A DNA stretch of 64,000 bases from positions 1 to 64,000 of the forward strand of contig JAAYWB010000071.1 in NCBI GenBank assembly GCA_012516855.1, written 5' to 3'. The stretch is from Candidatus Cloacimonadota bacterium. GTDB lineage: Bacteria; Cloacimonadota; Cloacimonadia; Cloacimonadales; Cloacimonadaceae. The notes beneath the pieces were generated by a model, which was not told where the DNA came from, did not search any database, and saw nothing but the letters and a program-made list of their open reading frames with translations. The stretch's first letter is position 1, and each line of letters begins with the position of its first letter. Shown in pieces: positions 18,723-27,487 of the stretch. Both the position numbers and the translations under genes were made by a program.

Positions 18723-21700
18723 TCATTTCTCCACAGCGAATTTTATCCTCTTGTTCTCAGTGCCTTTACGCACCAAGAGAATGTAAACGCCAGATGCAAG
18801 TTTGCCGCTGTCCAGGGCCACATCCCGGCGCAGGATGCCGTTGGCGGGCAGAGAGTGGCTTTGCAGCAGCGAGCCGTTGATGTCATAAAGACGCAGTTCC
18901 ACAGTAGTGTCAAAATTCTCGATGCGGACCCTGAATTGGGAATCGCGCACGGGGTTGGGAAAAACAAAGGCTGTGAAATCCTGAACTGGCGGGATGTCGT
19001 CATACAGGCCGTGGCCTTCAAAGCTGCCATCGCAGCCATTGCGGAACCCATTCCAGTATATTCCGTTGTTCAGCATTCCCAAAGCTTTTCGGTGGATGAA
19101 CAGCCTGCCATCGGCGTCAGTATAATACCAAAAGAGATTGTGGGATTCCAAGTTAATGGGCCCAAACGCGAGCTGTGAGCCGAAAACCGTATCGTCCGTC
19201 AACAGGGATCTCTGCCAGAGGATGCCTTCATCTGCAAGCCAGGCCACATGGCCTCTTTGAGGCACAGGCAGATAGAGCAGCACTTGTGGATAGGATATTA
19301 GCGCGTAAACATGTTCCCGGGCAGAAAAAGTGAGCGGGAAAGCATTGTGGGGATAGCCGCCGAGCAGGGTGCCGTCATGTTTGATGGCGAAGATACGGTT
19401 GCCGCAACCCCAAAAGATAGTGGGGTTGACCGCTCCCTGCATTGAGCTGTCCATATACCAGGCTATTCCCAATTGAGTGGGTTTTTCCGCCTGCGTGTTT
19501 TGGAAAATCATTTGGAGGCGGTTATCCTGAAACTTGTAGGTATTGCCGCTGTTGGCTGTCAGGAAGAGCATTCTGAGCCCGCTCGCCGCTCCGGTGAAAG
19601 TCACAGGTTCATAATCGCCAAAGGGTTCCGGCAGTTCCACCTCGCACTTGATGTAAAGGTCTCGGGTGTCGATAATGTGCAGAAGGTCCTGGCTGAGTGT
19701 CACCAGGTCTGTTCCGTAGCTTCCCAGGCGCAGGATTTGGGGAAGCTGGACCATGTCCTTCACCATGTTGTCCACCACGGAACTCAGGCAGGTGGCGGTG
19801 CTCACGAACACCGTGTCCCTGATTGCGATGGGCGCGGTGCTGATGGGATCGGGAAAGTTGATGGTTTTGCTTTGCAGGGTGTCCTGTGAGAAATCCACGA
19901 TTTCCAGAGTATTGGCGTGGCTGAGAATGAGTTCCTTGTAGCCGTCGCCATCCTGGTCCGCGCTTATCACAGGCTGGTCAAGCGTTTCACCGTCCCAGGC
20001 GAATGGCCCCATCAGGTCGGTCCACCGGCCATCATAGTGGCTTAGCAGAGTGATGGATTGGGGCCCGATCAGAGGTAGATCGAGGTTGCTGTAGCTGGAA
20101 TTGATGAAGGGCCCGGGCAGGAGTTCTGGAATACCGTAGGCAGTGACTGAGGTTTCATCGAACCAACCGCTGTTAACGGTGAGATTCATAATAGCGGCGG
20201 GGTTGCCAATTCCGCTGAGCCAATACTGCGAACCCATTCCCCAGCTGTCTTTGAGGGGTGGTTCTGTGGTGCCGTTCAGAACAGGCTTCCAGGGCTCCAG
20301 ACTCCATGACACGAAGTGACCGGATCCATCCTGCAAGGGCTTTTTCGCGTGATAATACTCATACTGGGTGCCAGTCCAGAACCATGACCATTGGTTGCCG
20401 ATGTCGGGCAGGTTGTCCGCTTCGATGATCTCCACGCCACGCTTGGTGTAGAGTGTGTTTATGGTGTTGTTGGCATAATTGGAGAGGAACTCCCCGTCAT
20501 TGCCGGTTACGCCCTGAGTGTAGATAACATCTTCATTCACACGCCAGACCAAGAGACCGCCACCCACGGAGGAGCCGTCTTCCTTCAGGAAAGAGGGCAG
20601 CAGATAGTCGTATTCATAACTGGGTATGTTTTCGGGATCGTCGATCGGGGTGGGGTAGAGGATAACCCGGCCGTCGTCACTAGCCTTGAGCGCGGTGGCT
20701 CCATCGCCGTCTGGATCAACGCTGCGGTTTTCGACCAATATGTATTCTGTGGGGGATAGGGGAATGCGCAGGATCTGAGGAATGAGTTTGTCTCCCGGTT
20801 GCCGGTGGCTGCTGGCGGCGAGGGGCATTTCTCTGAACAGGTTAACATATTCCACGTCTCTCAACAGGCCCCGGGAGCGGAGGTCGTCTCCGAAAACCAG
20901 TTCGCGGGACCAAGCGCCGGGCAATCCCGGCAAAGCGCCTTCCAGAAGCACATAAGAGCCGTCGTCCAAAATATCCATCAGGATGCCAGAACCGCCGCTG
21001 TCCATGATGTCGAAAACCCCAACCATCGGCTGCCAGGTATGGACGTTGTAGAGGTCCACAAAGCCGAGGGAATGTCCAAATTCGTGGCAGAGCACGGCGT
21101 TTAGGGCACCGTAGCCGCTGTGGATGGTATCCTCGCCTGAGGTTTGGCTGGAAAAATCCTGCGAGATGGTTGAAGGAACGTTACAGGCATGGCTGATGAG
21201 CACAGAGCCGCCATCCACCACGGCTTCCTTGCCTTCGCCCACCCTGATGAAAAAGGAGGGGATGTCGGAAGGAGTGTCGCCATACACGTCATGCTGCCAA
21301 TCGGAACCGGCGTGGATGATCATGTAATGTCCGAAAGCAGAGAAATCCAGTTCCGGCGAAAGGCTGTCCGCCAGTTCGAAAGCGGTTTTGAAATACTCTT
21401 CCATCCGGGAAACGAAAAGTTCGTTATCCGCGCCGGGAGGGTTGTAATAGCCCATGTTTTTAGGCAGGGTGTAAGCCCCAGTTTGTGGCCAGACCTCATA
21501 TTGGAGGTTGTAGGAACCGGCTGAGGCGGCCAGGTAGTAATAGCGTAAAGCTTCCAGATTCTGCTGGAAATAGGCCCGGTCGTGTGGGGGGCTGCCGACG
21601 CTGTAAAGGTAGTTGGGATCAGGTTCCAGCAGGAATTTGCCGTTACCGGTGGTATTGGGGTCGTCGGTGGTTTCAGCCTGGAAATCCACCAGGATCACCA

Positions 21701-21878
21701 GCAACCTTTCAAAGTTTGCGTCCCGGGATTTCGGCGCAGAGGCGGGCTGCTTGTTCAGCAGCTGGGTGTGGGGATGCCGGCGCGGAGGACGGTTTGAAAA
21801 GTGTTTTTGGAGAGTGAGCTTTTCAGCACCGAGCAGGCTGGTAATCGCCAGCAGGAGAAGGAGAAACCTGATTCTCAT
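18723..21878 (-). CDS. Secreted M6-family metalloprotease with C-terminal sorting domain
   Basis: A 1051-residue secreted zinc protease of the M6 (immune-inhibitor-A-like) family. It has a signal peptide (FLLLLLAITSLLGA), a short propeptide, and a catalytic domain with HEFGHSLGFVDLYN (two zinc His, catalytic Glu, third-ligand Asp) near residue 265, then IMDSGG. The middle (about 560-930) looks like beta-propeller/FG-GAP-type repeats. The last ~80 residues (FVFPNPVRDSQFRVRIENF through IKFAVEK) match the type IX secretion/Por C-terminal sorting domain pattern. No type IX machinery lies in this window. The upstream ribosome site is weak. It may degrade external protein for fermentation. Confidence 0.88.
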   Translation of the reverse strand: MRIRFLLLLLAITSLLGAEKLTLQKHFSNRPPRRHPHTQLLNKQPASAPKSRDANFERLLVILVDFQAETTDDPNTTGNGKFLLEPDPNYLYSVGSPPHDRAYFQQNLEALRYYYLAASAGSYNLQYEVWPQTGAYTLPKNMGYYNPPGADNELFVSRMEEYFKTAFELADSLSPELDFSAFGHYMIIHAGSDWQHDVYGDTPSDIPSFFIRVGEGKEAVVDGGSVLISHACNVPSTISQDFSSQTSGEDTIHSGYGALNAVLCHEFGHSLGFVDLYNVHTWQPMVGVFDIMDSGGSGILMDILDDGSYVLLEGALPGLPGAWSRELVFGDDLRSRGLLRDVEYVNLFREMPLAASSHRQPGDKLIPQILRIPLSPTEYILVENRSVDPDGDGATALKASDDGRVILYPTPIDDPENIPSYEYDYLLPSFLKEDGSSVGGGLLVWRVNEDVIYTQGVTGNDGEFLSNYANNTINTLYTKRGVEIIEADNLPDIGNQWSWFWTGTQYEYYHAKKPLQDGSGHFVSWSLEPWKPVLNGTTEPPLKDSWGMGSQYWLSGIGNPAAIMNLTVNSGWFDETSVTAYGIPELLPGPFINSSYSNLDLPLIGPQSITLLSHYDGRWTDLMGPFAWDGETLDQPVISADQDGDGYKELILSHANTLEIVDFSQDTLQSKTINFPDPISTAPIAIRDTVFVSTATCLSSVVDNMVKDMVQLPQILRLGSYGTDLVTLSQDLLHIIDTRDLYIKCEVELPEPFGDYEPVTFTGAASGLRMLFLTANSGNTYKFQDNRLQMIFQNTQAEKPTQLGIAWYMDSSMQGAVNPTIFWGCGNRIFAIKHDGTLLGGYPHNAFPLTFSAREHVYALISYPQVLLYLPVPQRGHVAWLADEGILWQRSLLTDDTVFGSQLAFGPINLESHNLFWYYTDADGRLFIHRKALGMLNNGIYWNGFRNGCDGSFEGHGLYDDIPPVQDFTAFVFPNPVRDSQFRVRIENFDTTVELRLYDINGSLLQSHSLPANGILRRDVALDSGKLASGVYILLVRKGTENKRIKFAVEK

Positions 21879-21896
21879 CCGTAGCCAAAGCCACAG

Positions 21897-21922
21897 CTCC
21901 CCACGTCGGAAGACGCGGGGAG
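21897..21922 (-). repeat. Hairpin between the PorV-like and protease genes
   Basis: CTCCCC-A-CGTC pairs with GACG-C-GGGGAG around a GGAA loop, giving a strong stem with one mismatch. It lies in the 66-base gap upstream of the M6 gene. There is no T-tract, so it may be an mRNA-processing or stability element rather than a terminator. Confidence 0.4.
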
Positions 21923-21944
21923 ACAGGCTTGAATCACTTTATCC

Positions 21945-22973
21945 CTAAAACTCGAAGCCGAGGGAAAAGACTTTGTTGAAATCCACAAGCTCGCCGCCGG
22001 GGACCATGCTGAAATCCGCGGTCAGCTTGTATTTTTTGCTGAAAGTGTATTGGATGCCGGCGCCAAAGCTGGGTCCCACCACGCTTCCGGCCGTATCCAG
22101 GAAATAGCCGCCGCGCAGGGAGATCAGGTCGAGATATGTGTACTCAGCGCCGACGCCGTAGATGGTTTCATCCATGTGCTGCCAGCCAGTATTAAACAAC
22201 CTGGTGAGCAGAGGGTCCTCGTTGGCCTGGACTTTGCTGGCTTCCGCTGAGACCAGCAGTTTGTTCATGGGGGCGTTGAGGATCTCGTAAGCGGCGCCCA
22301 GCCTGACGGTCATGGGCAGGGGATCGGATTGCTCCTGGTCGATGTAGGTCACGTTCGGCCCGATGTTTTGGATCACGAGCGAGAGGTTGGTTCCTCTGGT
22401 CAGGAAATCCTGATATTTTGCACCGAGGTCGAAAGCGAAGCCAAAAGCTTTGCCGTCCGGCTCGGTGGGCTGGCCGGGCCCCAGATAGCTGTAAACGAAC
22501 TTGAAGTTCGTGCCGATGCCTAACTGCTGCGGGATCACATCGTAGCTGTAGCCAACGTTTCCGGCAGCTTCAAAGCTATGGAACTCGCCGATAACGTTGT
22601 TGTTTTCGTCGGTTTGGGTCTGCGTGCCCATGTCTAGCAGCGTCAGATGGGCGTTGATGTTTCCAATGCCCTCGAAATACTGGTTGTAGCCCAGGTATTC
22701 ATAATACATATCGTCGAAGCCGGAACCTGCCAGCCAGGGAATGTGTGAACCGGCAAGCTGGGTTTTGCGGTTGAACGCTGTGGCGCCTGGGTTCCACCAG
22801 GGGGCGTAAGCGTCGTCAGCAACGGCGGAATAGGCCCGGCCCATGCCGTTGGCCCGCCCGCCCGGCTCAAAAGTGAGTGAGAGCATCGAAGCCTGGGAAA
22901 TCGCACCCAGGGACAAGGGCAGGCTCAAAATGGTTATCAGCACTGCCAGGATCAGCATATTATACTTGGACAT
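21945..22973 (-). CDS. PorV/UPF0164-like outer-membrane beta-barrel protein
   Basis: A 342-residue predicted outer-membrane barrel of the PorV/PorQ type. The signal peptide (MLILAVLITILSLPLSLGA) precedes GGRANGMGRAYSAVADDAYAPWWNPGATA, the AxADDaxAxxwNPA hallmark, and the protein ends in a terminal aromatic (KVFSLGFEF). In type IX systems PorV-like proteins shuttle cargo to the surface, which fits the sorting-domain protease encoded next, but other PorV-like proteins are plain porins. The frame is open up to 23231 through the tRNA region. ATG 22973 is chosen because GGAGG lies 5 bases upstream and the signal peptide starts there. Confidence 0.8.
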   Translation of the reverse strand: MSKYNMLILAVLITILSLPLSLGAISQASMLSLTFEPGGRANGMGRAYSAVADDAYAPWWNPGATAFNRKTQLAGSHIPWLAGSGFDDMYYEYLGYNQYFEGIGNINAHLTLLDMGTQTQTDENNNVIGEFHSFEAAGNVGYSYDVIPQQLGIGTNFKFVYSYLGPGQPTEPDGKAFGFAFDLGAKYQDFLTRGTNLSLVIQNIGPNVTYIDQEQSDPLPMTVRLGAAYEILNAPMNKLLVSAEASKVQANEDPLLTRLFNTGWQHMDETIYGVGAEYTYLDLISLRGGYFLDTAGSVVGPSFGAGIQYTFSKKYKLTADFSMVPGGELVDFNKVFSLGFEF

Positions 22974-23149
22974 TATACCTCCATTGAGATACTGTAAATG
23001 GCGCGGGCGTGAAATAACCCGTCGCGGTTGATATTGATTTATCGGTTTCAGGGAAAGAAAATACCCCAATAAAAAGTCATTTCGCAGCTGTTCTACAAAA
23101 ATGCAGCCTTTTAGCAAATCTAAATGAGCGTTTTTCTCCCATATTTTTG

Positions 23150-23237
23150 TGGTGCCGAAGGCCGGAATCGAACCGGCACGGACTAAAAGTCCGGTGGATT
23201 TTGAGTCCACTGCGTCTACCTGTTTCACCACTTCGGC
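23150..23237 (-). tRNA. tRNA-Leu, anticodon CAA
   Basis: On the minus strand the acceptor arms GCCGAAG and CTTCGGC pair and enclose a complete class II cloverleaf. It shows a D-arm, an anticodon stem GTGGA/TCCAC with loop CTCAAAA (anticodon CAA, reading UUG), a long variable arm CGGAC-TTTTA-GTCCG, and a T-arm GCCGG-TTCGATT-CCGGC. The discriminator A and CCA tail are encoded. The long variable arm and anticodon both say leucine. Confidence 0.95.
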
Positions 23238-23347
23238 ACGATTCGAACCTTTTTCCCAAAGTCCTAAGGCTTGTCAAGCAGAATATCTTGGATAGGCTTG
23301 ACGATTGTAGCAAATTATCAACAATTGCGGGGATGAAGGATGATTCA

Positions 23348-24625
23348 TCAGAATCCCGCCTCGCGGTCAATGGCTTCCTGTAGCTTGGCGGCTGCCTCAT
23401 CCAGGGCGGCTTGAGGAGAAAGCATGCCTTCCTTGGCTTTCTCCAGCGCTTTCTTCAGTTCGTCCCTGCCCACGAACCAAGCCGGATGCTGGGGCTCGAA
23501 AACCGCATTGTCCAGCTGGGCATAAATGCCCCGGAACTGGGGATAGGTGTTCAGGAAATCCACGATGGTTTTGGATTTCATGGCACTCTTGCGCAGAGGC
23601 ATATAGCAGGTTCGGGCGCTCCACTTGGCGGTTTGTTCAGTATCGGTGAACCACTTGATGAATTCCCAAGCGGCCTTTTCCTTTTTGGGGTCGCCGCTTT
23701 TGAAGATCACGATATTGGCGCCGCTGATGGCGCTTTTATTGGTTTTATAGGTGGGTAGCGGGGCGTAGCCGATATTGAAATTGATGGGCTGCTGGCGCAT
23801 CCAGGTAATGGATACGCTGGAACCTTCAAACATGGCCACCGTGCCTGCCAGAAAGGCGTTCTGGCCGTCCATTTCCTTGGAAGCCTTGGCGGTCTTTTCC
23901 TTGTTTACCAGGTTCAGAGTATAGTTCAGCGCTTCCAACCCTGCAGGGCTGTTCAGGACCGGTTTGTCGTTTTCGTCCATGATGGTGCCGCCGGCCTGAT
24001 GGATGAGGTTTACGAACTGCCATTCGTTCACGGTGAAATTCGCGCCGTAGGTTTCGCCGCGGTCTTTGGTTTTGGGCGAGGTCAGTTTGCGGCAATAATC
24101 CTCAAATTCAGCCCAGGTGGCGGGGAAGCGGTTGGGGTCCAGCCCGGCGCGGTAAAAGGCGTCTTTGTTGTAGAAATAAGCCCGCACGCTTTTATTGAAG
24201 GGGAAGGACCATTTTTTGCCCTGATAGGTGATGGACTGCAAGAAAACGGGATAGAAATCCGCCAGCTCTTCTTCGGTGAAGTCTGGATCGTTGGCCAGAA
24301 GGCTGTCGATGCTCACTAACACTTCATCCTGCTGGTATTTGGCCGCCCAGGATTCGAAAACCTGGGCCAGATCGGGTTGCTTGCCCACCTGCAGGGAAGC
24401 GGAAAGCTTCTGCTGCAGGGCATTGTAGCTGCTGATGGGGTTGGCGATAACCTCGATATCCGGGTGGGTCTTGTTGAATTCCACTATCATTTCGTTTAGA
24501 ACGTCCCCCAGGGGGCCGCTCAAACCATGCCAGAAGCGGATATGGACCTTGTCTGATTTAGCCGCCTTGCCACATCCGGCCACAAGCAAGGCCAGAATCA
24601 GGATCAGGCTTGATAAACGCCGCAT
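23348..24625 (-). CDS. Extracellular sugar-binding lipoprotein (family 1 solute-binding protein)
   Basis: A 425-residue periplasmic binding lipoprotein of the SBP_bac_1/UgpB type. It probably delivers a sugar or glycerol-phosphate-like ligand to an ABC importer. The lipobox LLVAGC occurs near residue 18, followed by VHIRFWHGLSGPLGDVLNEM, the typical first strand and helix. ATG 24625 is chosen over the longer frame because the lipoprotein signal begins there and AAGGA lies about 9 bases upstream. No permease or ATPase gene is next to it, so its transporter must be elsewhere. A promoter-like pair lies at 24674-24702. Confidence 0.85.
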   Translation of the reverse strand: MRRLSSLILILALLVAGCGKAAKSDKVHIRFWHGLSGPLGDVLNEMIVEFNKTHPDIEVIANPISSYNALQQKLSASLQVGKQPDLAQVFESWAAKYQQDEVLVSIDSLLANDPDFTEEELADFYPVFLQSITYQGKKWSFPFNKSVRAYFYNKDAFYRAGLDPNRFPATWAEFEDYCRKLTSPKTKDRGETYGANFTVNEWQFVNLIHQAGGTIMDENDKPVLNSPAGLEALNYTLNLVNKEKTAKASKEMDGQNAFLAGTVAMFEGSSVSITWMRQQPINFNIGYAPLPTYKTNKSAISGANIVIFKSGDPKKEKAAWEFIKWFTDTEQTAKWSARTCYMPLRKSAMKSKTIVDFLNTYPQFRGIYAQLDNAVFEPQHPAWFVGRDELKKALEKAKEGMLSPQAALDEAAAKLQEAIDREAGF

Positions 24626-24673
24626 TTTCTTGTCCTTTTTCGGTATTGATGACACCAGAGCATCATGGATTAC

Positions 24674-24702
24674 AGAATAATTCACCCTCGCTTTGCAGTC
24701 AA
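24674..24702 (-). promoter_or_regulatory. Candidate promoter for the sugar-binding lipoprotein gene
   Basis: On the minus strand TTGACT (24702-24697) and TATTCT (24679-24674) are separated by 17 bases, about 50 bases before the start codon. Motif matching by eye only. Confidence 0.4.
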
Positions 24703-24801
24703 TCTTTTTCTCCACGGCTGGAACATAGCCTCCTTTGCAATTAGTTTAGGAAAAGCATCTGAACCGAGATGGTTATGCTCAAAAAAGCTCACTTTTTAAG
24801 G

Positions 24802-24870
24802 CTCTTTTTCAAATCGAGTGGTTAGCCCTACGGGCTCAAACAACCGGTTTTTCCACTCAGATTGAAAGAG
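24802..24870. repeat. Short element with imperfect inverted ends
   Basis: CTCTTTTTCAAATCGAGTGG (24802-24821) is an imperfect inverse of CCACTCAGATTGAAAGAG (24853-24870). The interior has a small GAGCCC/GGGCTC-type hairpin (GCCCTACGGGC). A similar TTCAAATTGAGCGGGTTAA occurs near 34567. Confidence 0.5.
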
Positions 24871-24931
24871 AACCCTTTTTAATAGTGAAAGTCAGCCTGG
24901 AAGATGGCAGAAAAGTTTGCGCCCTGAAGTG

Positions 24932-25060
24932 TCCTGCCAGCCAGGCCGTTAACGCCTGCGACCATCCCCCTCTCATGCCCCTCGCCAAATCCCCGTATCA
25001 AATGCGGGTATTATGCGGGAGGCGCTTTTGGGATAATGGACAAGGCCTTAACGGCCAGTC
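24932..25060 (+). repeat. Dispersed repeat family A, copy 2
   Basis: It shares CCTGCCAGCCAGGCC, CCCCGTATCAAATGCGGG, TTATGCGGGAGGCG and AAGGCCTTAACGGCCAG with the other copies. The central CCCCGTATCAAATGCGGG forms a small stem. It continues into repeat C copy 2 to the right. Confidence 0.75.
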
Positions 25061-25062
25061 AA

Positions 25063-25156
25063 CATCGACGCCAGCAATGAATAAATTCACCAAAATATCC
25101 TGTCGTCCATGCTCACTATGTTCGCTGTATGCCAGGTTTGCCACCGGATTGAAAGA
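25063..25156 (+). repeat. Dispersed motif family C, copy 2
   Basis: The core 25100-25127 matches 639-666 with one mismatch, and the left flank CATCGACGCCAGCAA matches CATCGACGCAGCAA at about 619. The right edge carries GATTGAAAGAG (25146-25156), a word also found near repeat A copies. Confidence 0.6.
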
Positions 25157-25162
25157 GAGCCT

Positions 25163-25190
25163 AAAAAACCGGAACCCTCAAGGTTTCCGG
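25163..25190 (-). terminator. Intrinsic terminator of the hutU-folA operon
   Basis: On the minus strand CCGGAA-(A)-CC pairs with GG-TTCCGG around a short loop and is followed directly by TTTTTT (25168-25163). The stem overlaps the folA stop codon, so it terminates right at the end of that gene. Confidence 0.8.
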
Positions 25191-25672
25191 CAACGGCGGT
25201 ATTCCGTGAAGGTCAGGTTGAATCCGGTTTCGGAAGTGATTGCCTCGAAAGATGTTAGTTCCCAGTCGTCGGGATTGATTTCCGGGAAATAGGTGTCGCC
25301 CTCGAATTCCGCGTCGATGCGGGTGAGGAAAAGTTTGGAGGCCAGGGGCAGGAACAGCTTGAAGATTTGAGCGCCGCCAATAACGAAACATTCATCCCCA
25401 ACGCAGTGCTGCAGACATTCCGAAACGCTGTGGCAGACTATGGCTCCTGGCACCGCCAGTTCCCTGTCGCGGCTCAGGATGACGTTCACCCGCCCGTCGA
25501 GGGTGCGTCCCAGCGACAGCCAGGTGTTTTTGCCCATCACAATGGTGTGGCCGAGGGTTATGGCGCGAAAGCGGCGCAGGTCCTCACGAATGTTCCAGGG
25601 CATGCGGTTTTCCCTTCCGATCAGGTTGTTGCGGTCAATCGCAGCGATCAGATAGACGCGTGGCTCAGTCAA
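25178..25672 (-). CDS. folA: Dihydrofolate reductase
   Basis: Reduces dihydrofolate to tetrahydrofolate with NADPH for one-carbon metabolism. The 164-residue protein shows the family pattern: LIAAIDRNNLIGRENRMPW (substrate loop with the PW motif), VMGKNTWLSLGR, NVILSRD, FVIGGAQIFKLFLP, and EGDTYFPEI. The first codon appears to be TTG (25672), overlapping the stop of the ATPase gene by 8 bases, with AGGG a few bases upstream; no nearer ATG would keep the N-terminal strand. It is the last gene of a long minus-strand operon, with a terminator at its stop. Its link with the transport genes is positional only. Confidence 0.92.
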   Translation of the reverse strand: MTEPRVYLIAAIDRNNLIGRENRMPWNIREDLRRFRAITLGHTIVMGKNTWLSLGRTLDGRVNVILSRDRELAVPGAIVCHSVSECLQHCVGDECFVIGGAQIFKLFLPLASKLFLTRIDAEFEGDTYFPEINPDDWELTSFEAITSETGFNLTFTEYRRCRKP

Positions 25673-26408
25673 AACGCCCTGCTTCGAAGAACCTGTCGAT
25701 GGGGCCGATGCCGGCGCTGAGAGCCTCCTTGAGGGTGCCGCTGAAGATGAGAGAACCCTTGTCTATAAAGAAGATGCGGTCGGCCAAACGCTTGATGGAA
25801 GCGATTTCGTGGGTAACGATCACGATGGTCATGTTGAGTTTGTGTTTCAGGTCGAGCAACAGTTCGTCCAAAGCCCTGGCCGTCAGCGGGTCGAGGCCGG
25901 AGGTGGGTTCGTCGCAGAAAAGGATTTCGGGATCAAGGGCAATCGCCCTGGCCAGGGCCGCCCGTTTCCTCATTCCGCCTGAAAGTTCGGAGGGAAGCTG
26001 ATACATTGCCCCATCCAGACGCACAAGGCTCAGCTTCGCCTGTATGATGCGTTCTATAACTTTGGGGCAGAGGCGGCTGTGCTGTTCCAAGGGAATGGCG
26101 ATGTTGTCGAACACCGATATTGAATTGAGCAGCGCTCCGCTCTGGAAGAGCACGCCGAAGCGTATCAAGACTTCGCGGTAACGCGCCTCGTCCATTTCCA
26201 TGATGTTTTCGCCGCGGTATTTCACACTGCCTGAGGCGGGCCGTTCCAAGCCCAGGATGTTTTTCAACAGGGTTGTCTTGCCGCTGCCGCTGCTGCCGAG
26301 GATGACAGCCACCTCGTTTGGCATGATGTCCAGGTCAATGTCTTTCAGGATCAGGCTTTCGCCGTAGCGTGCCTGCAGCCCGCGGACGCTGAGCAGGGGT
26401 GCGTTCAT
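25665..26408 (-). CDS. MlaF-type ABC transporter ATPase
   Basis: Cytoplasmic ATPase of an MCE/Mla-type lipid transporter (247 residues). Motifs are Walker A LGSSGSGKTTLLKN, signature LSGGMRKRAALARAIAL, Walker B ILFCDEPTSGLDP and the H-loop in VIVTHEI. The LSGGMRKR signature is typical of MlaF/Ttg2A. It overlaps the MlaE-type permease gene by 4 bases (ATGA), so the two are translated together. It presumably powers the MCE protein encoded upstream in the same operon. Confidence 0.92.
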   Translation of the reverse strand: MNAPLLSVRGLQARYGESLILKDIDLDIMPNEVAVILGSSGSGKTTLLKNILGLERPASGSVKYRGENIMEMDEARYREVLIRFGVLFQSGALLNSISVFDNIAIPLEQHSRLCPKVIERIIQAKLSLVRLDGAMYQLPSELSGGMRKRAALARAIALDPEILFCDEPTSGLDPLTARALDELLLDLKHKLNMTIVIVTHEIASIKRLADRIFFIDKGSLIFSGTLKEALSAGIGPIDRFFEAGRFD

Positions 26409-27484
26409 AGATAGACCACGCTGAAGACCGCGTCGGCAAATATGATAGCTAGGATGGAGGCCACGACGGAACGCGTGGTGGAATTGCCAACCCCTTCGGC
26501 GCCGCCCCGCACCCGAAATCCCTGATGGGCGGCGATGATGACTATTAGCCAGGCAAAAACCACGCTTTTAACATAGGTGATCAGTAGTTCGCCCGGTCCC
26601 AGCACCATCAGGGAACGCTGCAGATAAACCTGCAGGCTGACATCCAGATGGGAAACGGAGATGAGGATCGCGCCTAAATGCGCGGCCAGAATGGAAAAAG
26701 TGACCAGGATGGGCATCATCAGGGAAAGGGCATGAAATTTGGGCACCACCACGTAACGCACAGGGTCCAGAGCCATCATGCGCAGCGCATCTATCTCTTC
26801 CATAACCTTCATGGTGGCGATTTCTGCCGTGATGGCGGAGCCGCTTCTGCCAGCCAGGATGATGGCGGTGAAGAGGGGTGACAATTCCCTCACCAAAGCG
26901 AAAGACATCACATCGGGCACAAAGATGGCGGCGCTGAAATTCTTCATCTGCACCCCGACCTGCAGGGCGATGATGAAACCGATCACAAAGGAAAGCAGCG
27001 CCACGATCGGCAGGGCGTCCATGCCCAAAAAAACGCACTGCTGGCCCAAGGAACCTTTGCGCTGTTCACCGCGGCGGAAGATGCTCACCTCTGCCCAAAA
27101 GAAAATATCCGCCGCCAGTTGGATAGCTTCTTTCGAGCTTTGCCAGACTGTTTGCACCGAGGCTCCGATTTGCTCCAGCCAGCTTGGTTCGCGGGGTTTT
27201 TCCAGCGGAATTCTGTTCGGGTTGCTGAATCTGTTGATTACAACCTGCACTTCCGGACGAGCCGGTATCAATGCGACCTCGCCCTCCCGTAAAACCAGCA
27301 ACAGGATTTCATCCCACGCGGCTGTTCCGGCACTGTCGATTTGTTCGATGCCGGAAAGGTCAATCCTCTCCACCTTTTCATGCTTGATAACGTTGGTAAG
27401 CCCAGAGCGGAGGTCGTCCAGCCCCTTCAGGGTGAAATCTCCCTCCAGATAAAGGGTGCCAGCGTCAAAACGAAATCCGGCCAT
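26405..27484 (-). CDS. MlaE-type permease with N-terminal STAS domain
   Basis: Inner-membrane permease of an MCE transporter (359 residues). Residues ~1-90 form a STAS/MlaB-like domain (VERIDLSGIEQIDSAGTAAWDEI). Residues ~120-359 are the MlaE permease, with the conserved AGRSGSAITAEIATMKVMEEIDALRMM coupling region and the ending RGGAEGVGNSTTRSVV. Fusion of STAS to the permease replaces the separate MlaB seen in E. coli. The gene is tightly packed between the auxiliary lipoprotein gene (3-base gap) and the ATPase (overlap). Confidence 0.92.
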   Translation of the reverse strand: MAGFRFDAGTLYLEGDFTLKGLDDLRSGLTNVIKHEKVERIDLSGIEQIDSAGTAAWDEILLLVLREGEVALIPARPEVQVVINRFSNPNRIPLEKPREPSWLEQIGASVQTVWQSSKEAIQLAADIFFWAEVSIFRRGEQRKGSLGQQCVFLGMDALPIVALLSFVIGFIIALQVGVQMKNFSAAIFVPDVMSFALVRELSPLFTAIILAGRSGSAITAEIATMKVMEEIDALRMMALDPVRYVVVPKFHALSLMMPILVTFSILAAHLGAILISVSHLDVSLQVYLQRSLMVLGPGELLITYVKSVVFAWLIVIIAAHQGFRVRGGAEGVGNSTTRSVVASILAIIFADAVFSVVYL

Positions 27485-27487
27485 GGG

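Larger units (their letters stand above)
24703..25162. other. Intergenic repeat cluster
   Basis: About 460 bases without a believable gene. An open frame (24885-25292, +) simply reads through repeats A and C and into the end of folA on the wrong strand. The stretch contains a paired-end hairpin element (24802-24870), repeat A copy 2 and repeat C copy 2, with the word GATTGAAAGAG appearing twice. Confidence 0.7.

Noticed and set aside
18723-22973. Type IX secretion system gene cluster
   Set aside because: Only a PorV-like protein and a sorting-domain cargo are visible; none of the core machinery (PorK/L/M/N, Sov) is in the window, so a full system cannot be claimed here.
24885-25292. 135-codon plus-strand open frame
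   Set aside because: It runs through repeats A and C and then into the antisense of folA; a similar peptide appears at other repeat copies because the DNA is repeated, not because it is coding.
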